The position numbers and the translations under genes are program-made. A DNA stretch of 64,000 nt from assembly GCA_029391995.1 (NCBI GenBank), contig CP113924.1, positions 301,501-365,500 of the forward strand, read 5' to 3'. Numbering within the stretch: the first letter of the stretch is position 1; each line of letters opens with the position of its first letter. Source of the DNA: Streptococcaceae bacterium ESL0729 (GTDB lineage Bacteria > Bacillota > Bacilli > Lactobacillales > Streptococcaceae). The notes below the pieces were generated by a model, which made no database searches, was not told where the DNA came from, and saw only the letters and a program-made list of their open reading frames with translations. Of the stretch, positions 25,503 to 34,473 are shown piece by piece.

Positions 25503-26280
25503 ATAAACTTTTGTCTTTTTCAATGGTTTTTGAGACTGCATCAATGACTGAGGCTACAAATTTATTTTCCTCCAGGCTAACTATCCCCTCAATTGTTGTG
25601 CCCCCAGGGCTTGACACCTTATCAACCAAGGCCCAAGGATTCTCCTTGCTCTGGCTTACCATTTGCCCACTGGCACTTACGGTTTGAGCTACGATTTCTG
25701 TTGCCAAATCCTTTGGCATCCCGTAGCGAACAGCAGCTCGACTTAGGGCGTCAATAAAGATGTAGATGAAGGCAGGACTTGATCCAGCAATGGCTGAAAA
25801 GGTCTGGAAATCTTTTTCTTCAATTTGGTAGACCTGACCAATACTTGCAAAAATTTCCTTGGTAATAGCGACAAAATCTGGACTAGAAAGCTCATTGGGA
25901 CAAATGGCCGTGGTACTCTGTGAGATTTCGGCATTAATATTTGGCATAACCCTGATGATTTCTACCTGTTCTTGGATTAGGTCTTGAAGTCTTGCAAGAT
26001 TTAATCCCGCTGCTATGGAAATTATTTTTTTACCAGCAAGTTCACCCCTGATTTCCTCAATAACCTGGGGAATAATCTGGGGTTTCACGCTTAAAACAAT
26101 TACATCAACTGATTGGGCCAAGCTTCTATTATCCTCGCAAAAATTAACAGCAAGCTTTTGGGCCAAATCCTTAGTTTTTTCAGAATTACGACTTGAAATT
26201 GAGAGGTCAAATCGATTTGAATCAAGTCCTTTGATGATAGCTTGAGCCATCTTACCAGCACCAATAAATCCTACTTTCAA
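25501..26280 (-). CDS. proC: Pyrroline-5-carboxylate reductase
   Basis: 259-residue NAD(P)H enzyme catalysing the last step of proline synthesis. The N-terminal Rossmann loop is GFIGAGKMAQAI, and the C-terminal domain holds the SSPGGTTIEG active-site motif. The start codon is TTG at 26280, supported by AGGAGG 7 bases upstream; the next ATG would delete the Rossmann loop. It lies 18 bases downstream of pepA, apparently in one operon, which links peptide breakdown and proline supply. Confidence 0.95.
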   Translation of the reverse strand: MKVGFIGAGKMAQAIIKGLDSNRFDLSISSRNSEKTKDLAQKLAVNFCEDNRSLAQSVDVIVLSVKPQIIPQVIEEIRGELAGKKIISIAAGLNLARLQDLIQEQVEIIRVMPNINAEISQSTTAICPNELSSPDFVAITKEIFASIGQVYQIEEKDFQTFSAIAGSSPAFIYIFIDALSRAAVRYGMPKDLATEIVAQTVSASGQMVSQSKENPWALVDKVSSPGGTTIEGIVSLEENKFVASVIDAVSKTIEKDKSL

Positions 26281-26298
26281 GTTACTACCTCCTATGTC

Positions 26299-27366
26299 CT
26301 AGTAATTTTTGATGGTGTCAACAGTAGTCTTATCCAAGTTTTTGACAATCGCTTGTAGGTAGGCTTGGGCTTGAGCAAAATCATCCAGGTTGAAGATGGT
26401 TTGGTGGCTGTGGATGTAGCGGGCACAAACACCAATTGTTGTAGATGGAATTCCATCTCCTTTAAGGTGAGCTGCCCCAGCATCAGTACCGCCTTTTGAA
26501 ACATAGTACTGCATTTTAATACCCGCATCCCTTGCTGTATCAAGAAGGAATTCCTGCATATTTGGAAGCATGATGTGACCTGGATCAAAGATACGAAGGA
26601 GAGTTCCTTGCCCCAAACGACCATCTGCCGTCTTATCAAAGGTATCTTGAGCTGGCGAGCAGTCAACTGCAAAGAATAAATCTGGATTAAACTTGGTAGT
26701 TGATACCTGTGCTCCCCTTAGACCAACTTCTTCTTGGACATTGGCTCCTGCAATCAGAGTGTTTGGAAGCTTTTCATCCTTGAGGGCTGATAATAGTTCT
26801 GTAACCATTAGACATCCGTAACGATTGTCCCAAGACTTACTGATGACATTTTTCTTATTGGCAGTCAGAATGGTTTGACTTTCAGGGACTACAGGTTGTC
26901 CTGGTTTAACGCCATAGGCTACAGCCTCTTTTTTATTAGTGAAACCGCCATCAAAGATAATATCTCCAATTTGAGGAATCTTGGGTCCAGCAGCACCTCT
27001 TAAAAGGTGAGGGGGGACACCACCACTTACGACAGGGATTTTTCGACCATCCTTAGTAAAGAGGGTAAAGCGTTGGCCGCTTACAACCAAGGGATTCCAA
27101 CCACCAAGAGGCACCACCCTAAAGGTTCCGTTTTCTTCAATGCGGCTGACCATAAAAGCAACCTCATCCATGTGGGCTGCGACCATGATTTTAGGAGCAT
27201 TGGCATCTTCGTTTTCACGAATCCCAAAAATACCGCCTAGGCCGTCAAATTCTACCCGGTCAACAAGAGGTGTAATCTCTTGTTTTAGATAGTCGCGGAC
27301 AGGACCTTCAAATCCTGGTGCTGCTTGTAATTCCGTTAATGTTTTAATCTTATTAAAAAGTTCCAT
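26299..27366 (-). CDS. pepA: Glutamyl aminopeptidase
   Basis: 355-residue M42-family metallo-aminopeptidase that removes N-terminal Glu/Asp from peptides; the length equals lactococcal PepA. Metal-binding motifs are visible: VAAHMDEV, the central Asp in SWDNRYGC, QEEVGLRG, AVDCSP and the late IHSHQTIF histidine. It is cytoplasmic and probably a dodecamer, as in the family. GGAGG lies 4 bases before the ATG. Confidence 0.96.
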   Translation of the reverse strand: MELFNKIKTLTELQAAPGFEGPVRDYLKQEITPLVDRVEFDGLGGIFGIRENEDANAPKIMVAAHMDEVAFMVSRIEENGTFRVVPLGGWNPLVVSGQRFTLFTKDGRKIPVVSGGVPPHLLRGAAGPKIPQIGDIIFDGGFTNKKEAVAYGVKPGQPVVPESQTILTANKKNVISKSWDNRYGCLMVTELLSALKDEKLPNTLIAGANVQEEVGLRGAQVSTTKFNPDLFFAVDCSPAQDTFDKTADGRLGQGTLLRIFDPGHIMLPNMQEFLLDTARDAGIKMQYYVSKGGTDAGAAHLKGDGIPSTTIGVCARYIHSHQTIFNLDDFAQAQAYLQAIVKNLDKTTVDTIKNY

Positions 27367-27488
27367 ATAACCTCCATTAATCTATAAGTAACATGATAAC
27401 AAAAAAATAAAAAATTACCTACCCGTTTACAGTTTATTTTCAGGACTTCTTTCTTTTAGCCTTTAATCTACAATCAAAAGCCAAAGTA

Positions 27489-27497
27489 TGATAGAAT
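27489..27497 (+). promoter_or_regulatory. Extended -10 promoter of the DUF4651-trx-ytpR unit
   Basis: TG-A-TAGAAT, about 58 bases upstream of the first start codon; no clear -35. Confidence 0.5.
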
Positions 27498-27555
27498 AAA
27501 GCCACTGAGATTGGTAGGATTTCCCTACTGGTTAGAAAAAATTGGAGGGTGGATT

Positions 27556-27852
27556 ATGAAAACTTCGCGTAAATTAGCCTTAAGTCTTTCAGCAACGCTT
27601 GCAGCTGGTCTAGGTCTTTATGCCCTTTATCAGAATAAGGAAGCTCAGAGGCAAAAAGCCTTATTATCCTACGTTAAAGAAGAATTAGTTGATGAAGAAA
27701 TCAAGGCTTCTTGGCTGATGGATGAGCCTGTTTATGACAATGTTTTTGAAGGTGGTCTTGTTATTGAAAAAGACGACCAGCTTGAAAGTATTGAATTTGA
27801 AGTCGATGATGATACCCTTGAAATTACTGAAATTAGGAGGAAATTACTATGA
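27556..27852 (+). CDS. DUF4651-like membrane-anchored protein
   Basis: 98-residue protein with an N-terminal signal-anchor (KLALSLSATLAAGLGLYALY, residues about 5-24) and a small acidic extracytoplasmic or cytoplasmic domain rich in Glu/Asp. It resembles the streptococcal DUF4651 family of unknown function. GGAGG lies 7 bases before the ATG at 27556. It overlaps the thioredoxin gene by 4 bases (ATGA) and heads a three-gene unit with ytpR. Confidence 0.75.
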   Translation: MKTSRKLALSLSATLAAGLGLYALYQNKEAQRQKALLSYVKEELVDEEIKASWLMDEPVYDNVFEGGLVIEKDDQLESIEFEVDDDTLEITEIRRKLL

Positions 27853-28163
27853 TAGTACCAAATTCTTATGAAGAAATCGCAGCTTTTGTTGAAAAAGGTA
27901 AAAATGTCTTCTTCTTTACCGCTGATTGGTGTGGGGACTGCCGTTTTATAAAACCAAGCATGCCAGAGATTGAAGAAGAAAATAAGGGATTTACCTTCAT
28001 TGAAGTTGACAGGGACAAGTACATGGATCTTGCCATTGAATGGGGAATTCTTGGAATCCCAAGTTTTGTTGTAACCAATGACGGTCAAGAGATTGGTCGT
28101 TTGGTCAACAAGCAAAGAAAGACCAAGGAAGAAATAAATAAATTTTTAGCAGGAGTTAAGTAA
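27849..28163 (+). CDS. Thioredoxin-like protein (YtpP type)
   Basis: 104-residue thioredoxin-fold protein. The active site is WCGDC (about residues 26-30), with Asp replacing the usual Pro of WCGPC; the cis-Pro is in GIPSFVV. The substitution is typical of small YtpP-like relatives, which are less well studied than TrxA. It overlaps the upstream gene by 4 bases and ends exactly where ytpR begins, so it is translated with both. A role in thiol homeostasis is likely; the partner is unknown. Confidence 0.88.
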   Translation: MIVPNSYEEIAAFVEKGKNVFFFTADWCGDCRFIKPSMPEIEEENKGFTFIEVDRDKYMDLAIEWGILGIPSFVVTNDGQEIGRLVNKQRKTKEEINKFLAGVK

Positions 28164-28787
28164 GTGATTGCAGTATATAACCAAAATTTAAAAGATGTTT
28201 TAATGTTTATCGTGGCTGACAATGAAGGAGCAGACCTTGATTTTGTCCGTAAGGGTCAAGTTGCTCGCATTTTTAGAGAAGATACGGGTCAAACTGTAGC
28301 CTGGAATATCTTTGAAGCATCAAATGTCATTGATATTATCGGTAATGGTCAGGTTGATGTTGAAGGTGAAGATTTAGAAAAAATTAATGCCCTTCTTATG
28401 AAGGAAGGATTTGATCAAGTAATTCCTTTTGACGGACAACCAAAATTTGTTGTTGGTGAGATTGTTGACTTAAAAGCACATGAAGACAGTGATCACTTAA
28501 ATATTGCTCAGGTTAAGATTTCTGATGATGAAAGTGTTCAGATTGTCGCAGGAGCTCCTAATGCTCGTTTAGGTTTAAAAACAATCGTTGCCTTACCGGG
28601 TGCCATGATGCCAAATGGTTCCCTAATTTTTGCAGGCGAGCTTCGTGGGGTTCCATCATATGGTATGATGGCAAGCCCAAGAGAGCTTGCTCTTCCAAAT
28701 GCACCGCAAAAACGCGGAATCATTGAATTGGCTAGTGATGCTCAGGTCGGTGAAAAATTCAATCCAGAAAAACACTGGCAGGGATAA
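28164..28787 (+). CDS. ytpR: YtpR-family tRNA-binding domain protein
   Basis: 207-residue protein with a unique N-terminal domain (about 1-90) and a C-terminal EMAP/PheT-like OB-fold tRNA-binding domain (about 91-205; FVVGEIVDLKAHEDSDHLNIAQV). It starts with GTG immediately after the thioredoxin stop codon, with AGGAG 8 bases upstream. The function is unproven; RNA binding follows from the fold. Confidence 0.92.
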   Translation: MIAVYNQNLKDVLMFIVADNEGADLDFVRKGQVARIFREDTGQTVAWNIFEASNVIDIIGNGQVDVEGEDLEKINALLMKEGFDQVIPFDGQPKFVVGEIVDLKAHEDSDHLNIAQVKISDDESVQIVAGAPNARLGLKTIVALPGAMMPNGSLIFAGELRGVPSYGMMASPRELALPNAPQKRGIIELASDAQVGEKFNPEKHWQG

Positions 28788-28793
28788 AAAATT

Positions 28794-28819
28794 AGAACGG
28801 TAAAAAGCCGTTCTTTTTT
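28794..28819 (+). terminator. Intrinsic terminator of ytpR
   Basis: AGAACGG / CCGTTCT with a 7-base A-rich loop and six T. Confidence 0.9.
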
Positions 28820-28839
28820 CGTATGTAGGCATGGAGGAA

Positions 28840-28874
28840 GAAGAAGCTTGTAGTCAAAATAAAAGGGCTTCTTC
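28840..28874 (+). other. Hairpin upstream of ssbB start
   Basis: GAAGAAGC / GCTTCTTC, 8-base perfect arms with a 19-base loop. A GGAGG at 28833-28837 is directly 5' of it and the ssbB ATG is 11 bases 3' of it, so folding would bring the ribosome site close to the start codon. Confidence 0.45.
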
Positions 28875-28885
28875 AAAAAAATAAT

Positions 28886-29275
28886 ATGAACAGAAGTATT
28901 TTAATTGGCCGCCTAACCGCAAATCCTGATCTGAAAAAGACAGCCAAGGATAGGAGCTTTACCCGCTTTATTTTGGCGGTAAATAGAAAATTTAAGAATG
29001 CTCAAGGTGAAAGAGAGGCTGATTTTATTTCCATTGTTGCCTGGGGTAAGTTAGCTGAGCTGATTAGCTCTTATGGGCGAAAAGGTGCCCTTCTGTCAAT
29101 TGATGGTGAGCTTAGGACCAGCAGTTTTACCAACAAGGAGAATCAAAAGTGCTACCAAACGGAGATTCTGGCCACATCCTTTGAACTCCTTGAAAGTCGT
29201 GCCGCTCAAGCCTTAAGGGAAAATAATTTTGACCAAAAAGATTTGGTTTTAGAGGGTGAAGACTTTCCCTTTTAA
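28886..29275 (+). CDS. ssbB: Single-stranded DNA-binding protein, SsbB type
   Basis: 129-residue OB-fold ssDNA-binding protein. It has the core (MNRSILIGRLTANPDL, FILAVNR, DFISIVAWGKLAELI) and a short acidic tail ending DFPF in place of the longer linker of SsbA. The size and the neighbourhood with groESL match the competence-associated SsbB of streptococci, which protects incoming ssDNA in transformation. No close Shine-Dalgarno precedes the ATG. I found no ComX box (TACGAATA) upstream, so competence control is not demonstrated. Confidence 0.9.
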   Translation: MNRSILIGRLTANPDLKKTAKDRSFTRFILAVNRKFKNAQGEREADFISIVAWGKLAELISSYGRKGALLSIDGELRTSSFTNKENQKCYQTEILATSFELLESRAAQALRENNFDQKDLVLEGEDFPF

Positions 29276-29367
29276 TAGCTAGTAGCCATTGATGAAAAAC
29301 CTTAAAAATGTTTTAATACACTAATAGAAAAGAAACCATGGGTAAGAAAACATAGGAAAGGTTTGTA

Positions 29368-30033
29368 ATGATAAAAAAACAAGCGATTATTTTTGATATG
29401 GATGGCCTCATATTTGATACCGAAAAAGTCTATCATAGAGCTAATAAGGAAGCTGCGAAAACTTTTGGTATTCCCTACAATGATGAAATCTTCTATCGAT
29501 TCATCGGCTCGAATTACCAAGATGTAATCAATTTTTACCATCAGGAATTTGACTCTGAATTTGGTGAAGAGCAGGTCAATTCTTTTATTTTAGAAGCTGA
29601 TAGACTGGTAGAAGAATATTTTAGGGCAGGTCTTGTTGAGACCAAGCCAGGGCTTTATGAACTCCTTGACTTTCTTGACCAAAAAGAAATTCCAAGAATC
29701 ATTGCATCTAGTAGCTCAGCCCAGATAATTGAGCTCCTTCTTGATCGCAGTGACCTTAAGGGGAAATTCCAAGCCTTTGTCTCTTCAGATGACGTCAAAA
29801 GAGCCAAGCCTGATCCAGAAATCTTTGAACTAGCCAGTCAAAAATTAGGGCTTGCTAAGGAGGAGATATTGATCCTTGAAGACTCTAAAAATGGCATTCT
29901 TGCAGCCAACCAGGCTGGGATTGACGTAATTATGGTTCCAGATATCATAGAGGCTGACGATGAACTTAGGGACTTGACTGAAGCTGTCCTTTTAAGCCTT
30001 GATGATTTGGTAGGACTTTGGGCGGAAAAATAA
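29368..30033 (+). CDS. HAD-superfamily hydrolase
   Basis: 221-residue HAD subfamily IA protein, probably a sugar-phosphate phosphatase or beta-phosphoglucomutase-like enzyme. The motifs are complete: FDMDGLIFDT (nucleophile Asp10 region), ASSSS, KPDPEIF with Lys, and ILEDSKNGILAA. The helical cap sits between motifs 1 and 2. The cap sequence does not identify the substrate. AGGAAAGG precedes the ATG. It lies between ssbB and groES, which are adjacent in streptococci. Confidence 0.92.
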   Translation: MIKKQAIIFDMDGLIFDTEKVYHRANKEAAKTFGIPYNDEIFYRFIGSNYQDVINFYHQEFDSEFGEEQVNSFILEADRLVEEYFRAGLVETKPGLYELLDFLDQKEIPRIIASSSSAQIIELLLDRSDLKGKFQAFVSSDDVKRAKPDPEIFELASQKLGLAKEEILILEDSKNGILAANQAGIDVIMVPDIIEADDELRDLTEAVLLSLDDLVGLWAEK

Positions 30034-30042
30034 GTATCCTGC

Positions 30043-30071
30043 TTGACTAAATCTGACTAAAGAATTAGAAT
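30043..30071 (+). promoter_or_regulatory. Promoter of groESL
   Basis: TTGACT (30043-30048), 17-base spacer, TAGAAT (30066-30071): a near-consensus SigA promoter 11 bases upstream of CIRCE. Confidence 0.88.
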
Positions 30072-30081
30072 ATAGATAGTT

Positions 30082-30108
30082 CTAGCACTCGATTAAGATG
30101 AGTGCTAA
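30082..30108 (+). promoter_or_regulatory. CIRCE element (HrcA operator)
   Basis: CTAGCACTC-N9-GAGTGCTAA matches the CIRCE consensus TTAGCACTC-N9-GAGTGCTAA with one mismatch. It lies between the promoter and groES, so HrcA would repress groESL until heat shock. Confidence 0.97.
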
Positions 30109-30127
30109 TAAATAATTGGAGGATGTC

Positions 30128-30412
30128 ATGCTAAAACCAATAGGTGATCGTGTTGTTTTACGAGTTAAAAAAGAAGAGGAAAAAAATATAGGTGGTCTTG
30201 TCCTTGCAAGCTCGGCTCAAGATAAACCTCAGACAGCAGAAGTTGTAGCAATTGGAAGCGGAAGTCGCACTTTAAATGGCGATTTGATTCCTCCTACAGT
30301 TAAGGTTGGTGACCTGGTTGTATTTGAAAAATTCGCAGGTACAGAGGTTAAAATTGAAGAAGAAGCCCTATTGATCCTTCGTGAAGCTGATATTTTAGCA
30401 ATCGTTGAATAA
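30128..30412 (+). CDS. groES: Co-chaperonin GroES
   Basis: 94-residue heptameric lid of the GroEL folding chamber. Typical sequence is [12 protein letters not shown] near the start, the mobile loop [14 protein letters not shown] and [17 protein letters not shown] lies 5 bases before the ATG at 30128; the upstream in-frame TTG is inside that site. It is transcribed with groEL from a CIRCE-controlled promoter. Confidence 0.98.
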   Translation: MLKPIGDRVVLRVKKEEEKNIGGLVLASSAQDKPQTAEVVAIGSGSRTLNGDLIPPTVKVGDLVVFEKFAGTEVKIEEEALLILREADILAIVE

Positions 30413-32068
<1,656 letters not shown>

Positions 32069-32106
32069 TTATTAGTTGGTCTAAGATTAATCAACTTTTA
32101 AAAATA

Positions 32107-32146
32107 AAAATCCTGCAGACAAGATTTATTGCTGCGGGATTTTTTT
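32107..32146 (+). terminator. Intrinsic terminator of groESL
   Basis: AAAATCCTGCAG / CTGCGGGATTTT (one G-T pair), 13-base loop, seven T. Confidence 0.88.
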
Positions 32147-32218
32147 ATTTTAAAAATATAGTATTTAAGGGCAGAATGAATGCTTGGTTTTTGAGATTAG
32201 ATTTATAAGTTAATGATA

Positions 32219-32227
32219 TGTTATAAT
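32219..32227 (+). promoter_or_regulatory. Extended -10 promoter of pepS
   Basis: TG-T-TATAAT, 26 bases before the pepS ATG; the -35 is weak. Confidence 0.6.
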
Positions 32228-32252
32228 TATATTATCAAAATTGGAGGATATT

Positions 32253-33476
32253 ATGGCTACATTTGAAGAAAATTTAAAAAAATATGCAGAACTAATTGTT
32301 AAAATCGGAGTAAACGTAGGTAACGACCATACAGTTGTCCTAAATATTTCAGTAGAACAAGCTCCTCTAGCAAGGCTGATTGTAAAAGAAGCTTACCGTC
32401 AGGGAGCACGTGAAGTTATCGTGAGATGGTCAGATGAAATTATCAATCGTGAGCGTTTGATTTCAGCTAAGAATCTTGATGAAATTAAAGAATCAACAAG
32501 CAAGATGTTTGATGAATGGATTGAATCAGGAGCTAGTCGCATCAGTATCGTTTCAGATGATCCAGCAGCCTATGAGGGTGTTGATCCAGAAAGGATTGCC
32601 CTCGCTCAGGCTACAAATGGTAAGGCTAGTAGGAAATTAGGGGCAGCCCTTCAGGCCAATAAATTTTCATGGCTTGTAGCTGCAGCAGCTAGTCCAGCTT
32701 GGGCCCATGAAGTATTCCCAGATTTAGCTCTTGAAGAAGCGACAAGTAAATTATGGGATGAAATCTTCAAGGCAACTAGAACAAATCTTGAAAATCCAGT
32801 AGAAGCTTGGGATGCTCATGATAAACTTCTAACATCAAAAGCTAAGTGGTTGAACGAGCAAAAATTCGATAAATTCCACTATCAAGCTCCAGGTACGGAT
32901 TTGGTTGTTGGACTGCCAAAGAATTATGTTTTTGAAGGGCCAAGTAGTGCTAACTCTCGCGGGGAAAAATTTATAGCTAATATGCCGACAGAAGAAGTTT
33001 TCTCAGCTCCTGATAAAAGACGCGTTGATGGCGTTGTGTCAAGTACTAGACCCTTAAGTTATGCTGGAACCATCATTGATGGCATTAAATTAACTCTTGA
33101 AAATGGACGAATTACAGAAGTTTATGCTGAAAAAGGACAGGAAGTTTTAGAAAAATTAGTTGCGACTGATGAAGGTAGCCACTATTTTGGTGAGATTGCC
33201 CTAGTTCCTAATTCAAGTCCGATTTCTGCTAGTGGAATTACCTTCTTTGAGACACTTTTTGATGAAAATGCTTCAAATCATATTGCCATTGGTCAAGCCT
33301 ATGCCTTTAGTGTTGAAGGTGGTACTGAAATGAGCCAAGAGGAGTTGGACCAAGCCGGATTAAATAGAAGTGATGTCCATGTTGACTTTATGATTGGAAG
33401 CTCTCAAATGGATATTGACGGTATCAAAGAAGATGGAAGCATTGTTCCAATCTTTAGAAAGGGTGAGTGGGCATGA
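32253..33476 (+). CDS. pepS: Aminopeptidase PepS (M29)
   Basis: 407-residue M29-family metallo-aminopeptidase, close in length to PepS of Streptococcus thermophilus (413), which prefers Arg and aromatic N-termini. Family features are the N-terminal NLKKYAELIVKIGVNV, an active-site stretch GTDLVVGLP, FIANMPTEEVFSAPDKRRVDG with the conserved Glu, and the late HVDFMIGS. GGAGG lies before the ATG at 32253; the upstream in-frame TTG is part of that site. It overlaps the epimerase-like gene by 4 bases. Confidence 0.95.
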   Translation: MATFEENLKKYAELIVKIGVNVGNDHTVVLNISVEQAPLARLIVKEAYRQGAREVIVRWSDEIINRERLISAKNLDEIKESTSKMFDEWIESGASRISIVSDDPAAYEGVDPERIALAQATNGKASRKLGAALQANKFSWLVAAAASPAWAHEVFPDLALEEATSKLWDEIFKATRTNLENPVEAWDAHDKLLTSKAKWLNEQKFDKFHYQAPGTDLVVGLPKNYVFEGPSSANSRGEKFIANMPTEEVFSAPDKRRVDGVVSSTRPLSYAGTIIDGIKLTLENGRITEVYAEKGQEVLEKLVATDEGSHYFGEIALVPNSSPISASGITFFETLFDENASNHIAIGQAYAFSVEGGTEMSQEELDQAGLNRSDVHVDFMIGSSQMDIDGIKEDGSIVPIFRKGEWA

Positions 33477-34360
33477 GTGAACTGACCCTAGAAAATGAAT
33501 TTTTAAGTCTGGTTGTTAAAAACAAGGGAGCAGAACTTCAAAGTATTAAATCTAAGGACGGGGTAGAATACCTGTGGCAGGGAGATAAGGAATTTTGGGG
33601 TCGTCGTGCCCCCATCCTCTTTCCTAATGTTGGCCGCCTGAAGAATGAAAGTTATAAGTACGATGGTAAAACCTATCGACTTTCAGGGCATGGTTTTGCA
33701 AGAGATAAGGAATTCAAAGTTGAACATAAGCTTTTTGATAGCTTAAAAAATCAACTTGAGTATGAATTGAGATATGATGATGAAACCTTGGAAGTTTATC
33801 CCTTCAAGTTCTCTTTAAAGATTATCTACCGTCTGATTGATAATCAAATTGAAGTTAAGTATATTGTTAAGAATTTAGATGACAAACCTATGTTCTTTGG
33901 TATTGGAGCACATCCAGCCTTCAACATTCCCATGGCTCAAGGAAGCTTTGAAGACTACATGGTTACAGTTTTGCCAGAAGAAAAGAGAACAAGGATTCCT
34001 CTTGACCTCAAGGAGGGAACCCTCCATTTGGATCAGGCATTTGTAAGTGGACAGTCAGAATTTCCTCTGACCAGGGATTTATTCTCTAAGGATGCTCTCA
34101 TTTTTAAGACACCTGACCAAACAGATGTTATAATTTCTAACAAATTTGATGAGAGAAGGGTGAAGGTTTCCTACCAAGATATGCCTTATCTAGGAATTTG
34201 GAGTCCTTACCCTAAAGAAGCCCCTTTTGTTTGCTTGGAGCCTTGGTGTGGACTTGCTGACGACGATCAAACAGACGGTGATATCATGAATAAATATGCC
34301 GTTAATGAACTTTTAGCTGACCAAAAATTTGAATGTAAGTATACAATCGAGATAGATTAA
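33473..34360 (+). CDS. Aldose 1-epimerase family protein (LacX-like)
   Basis: 295-residue beta-sandwich protein of the galactose mutarotase superfamily, closest in type to LacX. The hallmarks are LPLFPNVGR-like ILFPNVGRLKN, HGFARDKEF with His, GAHPAFNIP with the catalytic His, and FVCLEPWCG with the catalytic Glu. It probably interconverts sugar anomers or hexose-6-phosphates. No lac genes are adjacent; it overlaps pepS by 4 bases (ATGA), an odd pairing. The ATG at 33473 is preferred to a GTG at 33467 because of the GGGTGAG upstream. Confidence 0.9.
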   Translation: MSELTLENEFLSLVVKNKGAELQSIKSKDGVEYLWQGDKEFWGRRAPILFPNVGRLKNESYKYDGKTYRLSGHGFARDKEFKVEHKLFDSLKNQLEYELRYDDETLEVYPFKFSLKIIYRLIDNQIEVKYIVKNLDDKPMFFGIGAHPAFNIPMAQGSFEDYMVTVLPEEKRTRIPLDLKEGTLHLDQAFVSGQSEFPLTRDLFSKDALIFKTPDQTDVIISNKFDERRVKVSYQDMPYLGIWSPYPKEAPFVCLEPWCGLADDDQTDGDIMNKYAVNELLADQKFECKYTIEID

Positions 34361-34386
34361 AGGTGCTCTTTGCAGCACCTTTTTTT
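34359..34386 (+). terminator. Intrinsic terminator after the pepS operon
   Basis: AAAGGTGCT / AGCACCTTT with a CTTTGC loop and T run. Confidence 0.92.
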
Positions 34387-34403
34387 ATATTGTAGGTTTA
34401 TTT

Positions 34404-34432
34404 TTGCAATTCCTTGTTTCTTATGTTATATT
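34404..34432 (+). promoter_or_regulatory. Promoter of amtB-glnK
   Basis: TTGCAA (34404-34409), 17-base spacer, TG-T-TATATT (-10 at 34427-34432). The -10 is inside the GlnR box. Confidence 0.8.
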
Positions 34433-34447
34433 TTATAACATAAGAAA
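34417..34447 (+). promoter_or_regulatory. GlnR box within a 31-base palindrome
   Basis: TGTTA-N7-TAACA (34424-34440) matches the GlnR/TnrA consensus TGTNA-N7-TNACA exactly. The symmetry extends to 14-base perfect arms (34417-34430 and 34434-34447) around TTT. It covers the -10, so GlnR should repress amtB-glnK when nitrogen is ample. Confidence 0.93.
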
Positions 34448-34473
34448 TGAAAATTTAGGGGGATTTAGTTTTT

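Noticed and set aside
28814-28885. ComX (cin) box TACGAATA upstream of ssbB
   Set aside because: Only the opposite-strand word ATACGAAA is present near 28818-28825, overlapping the ytpR terminator tail. The plus strand has no match at a suitable distance.
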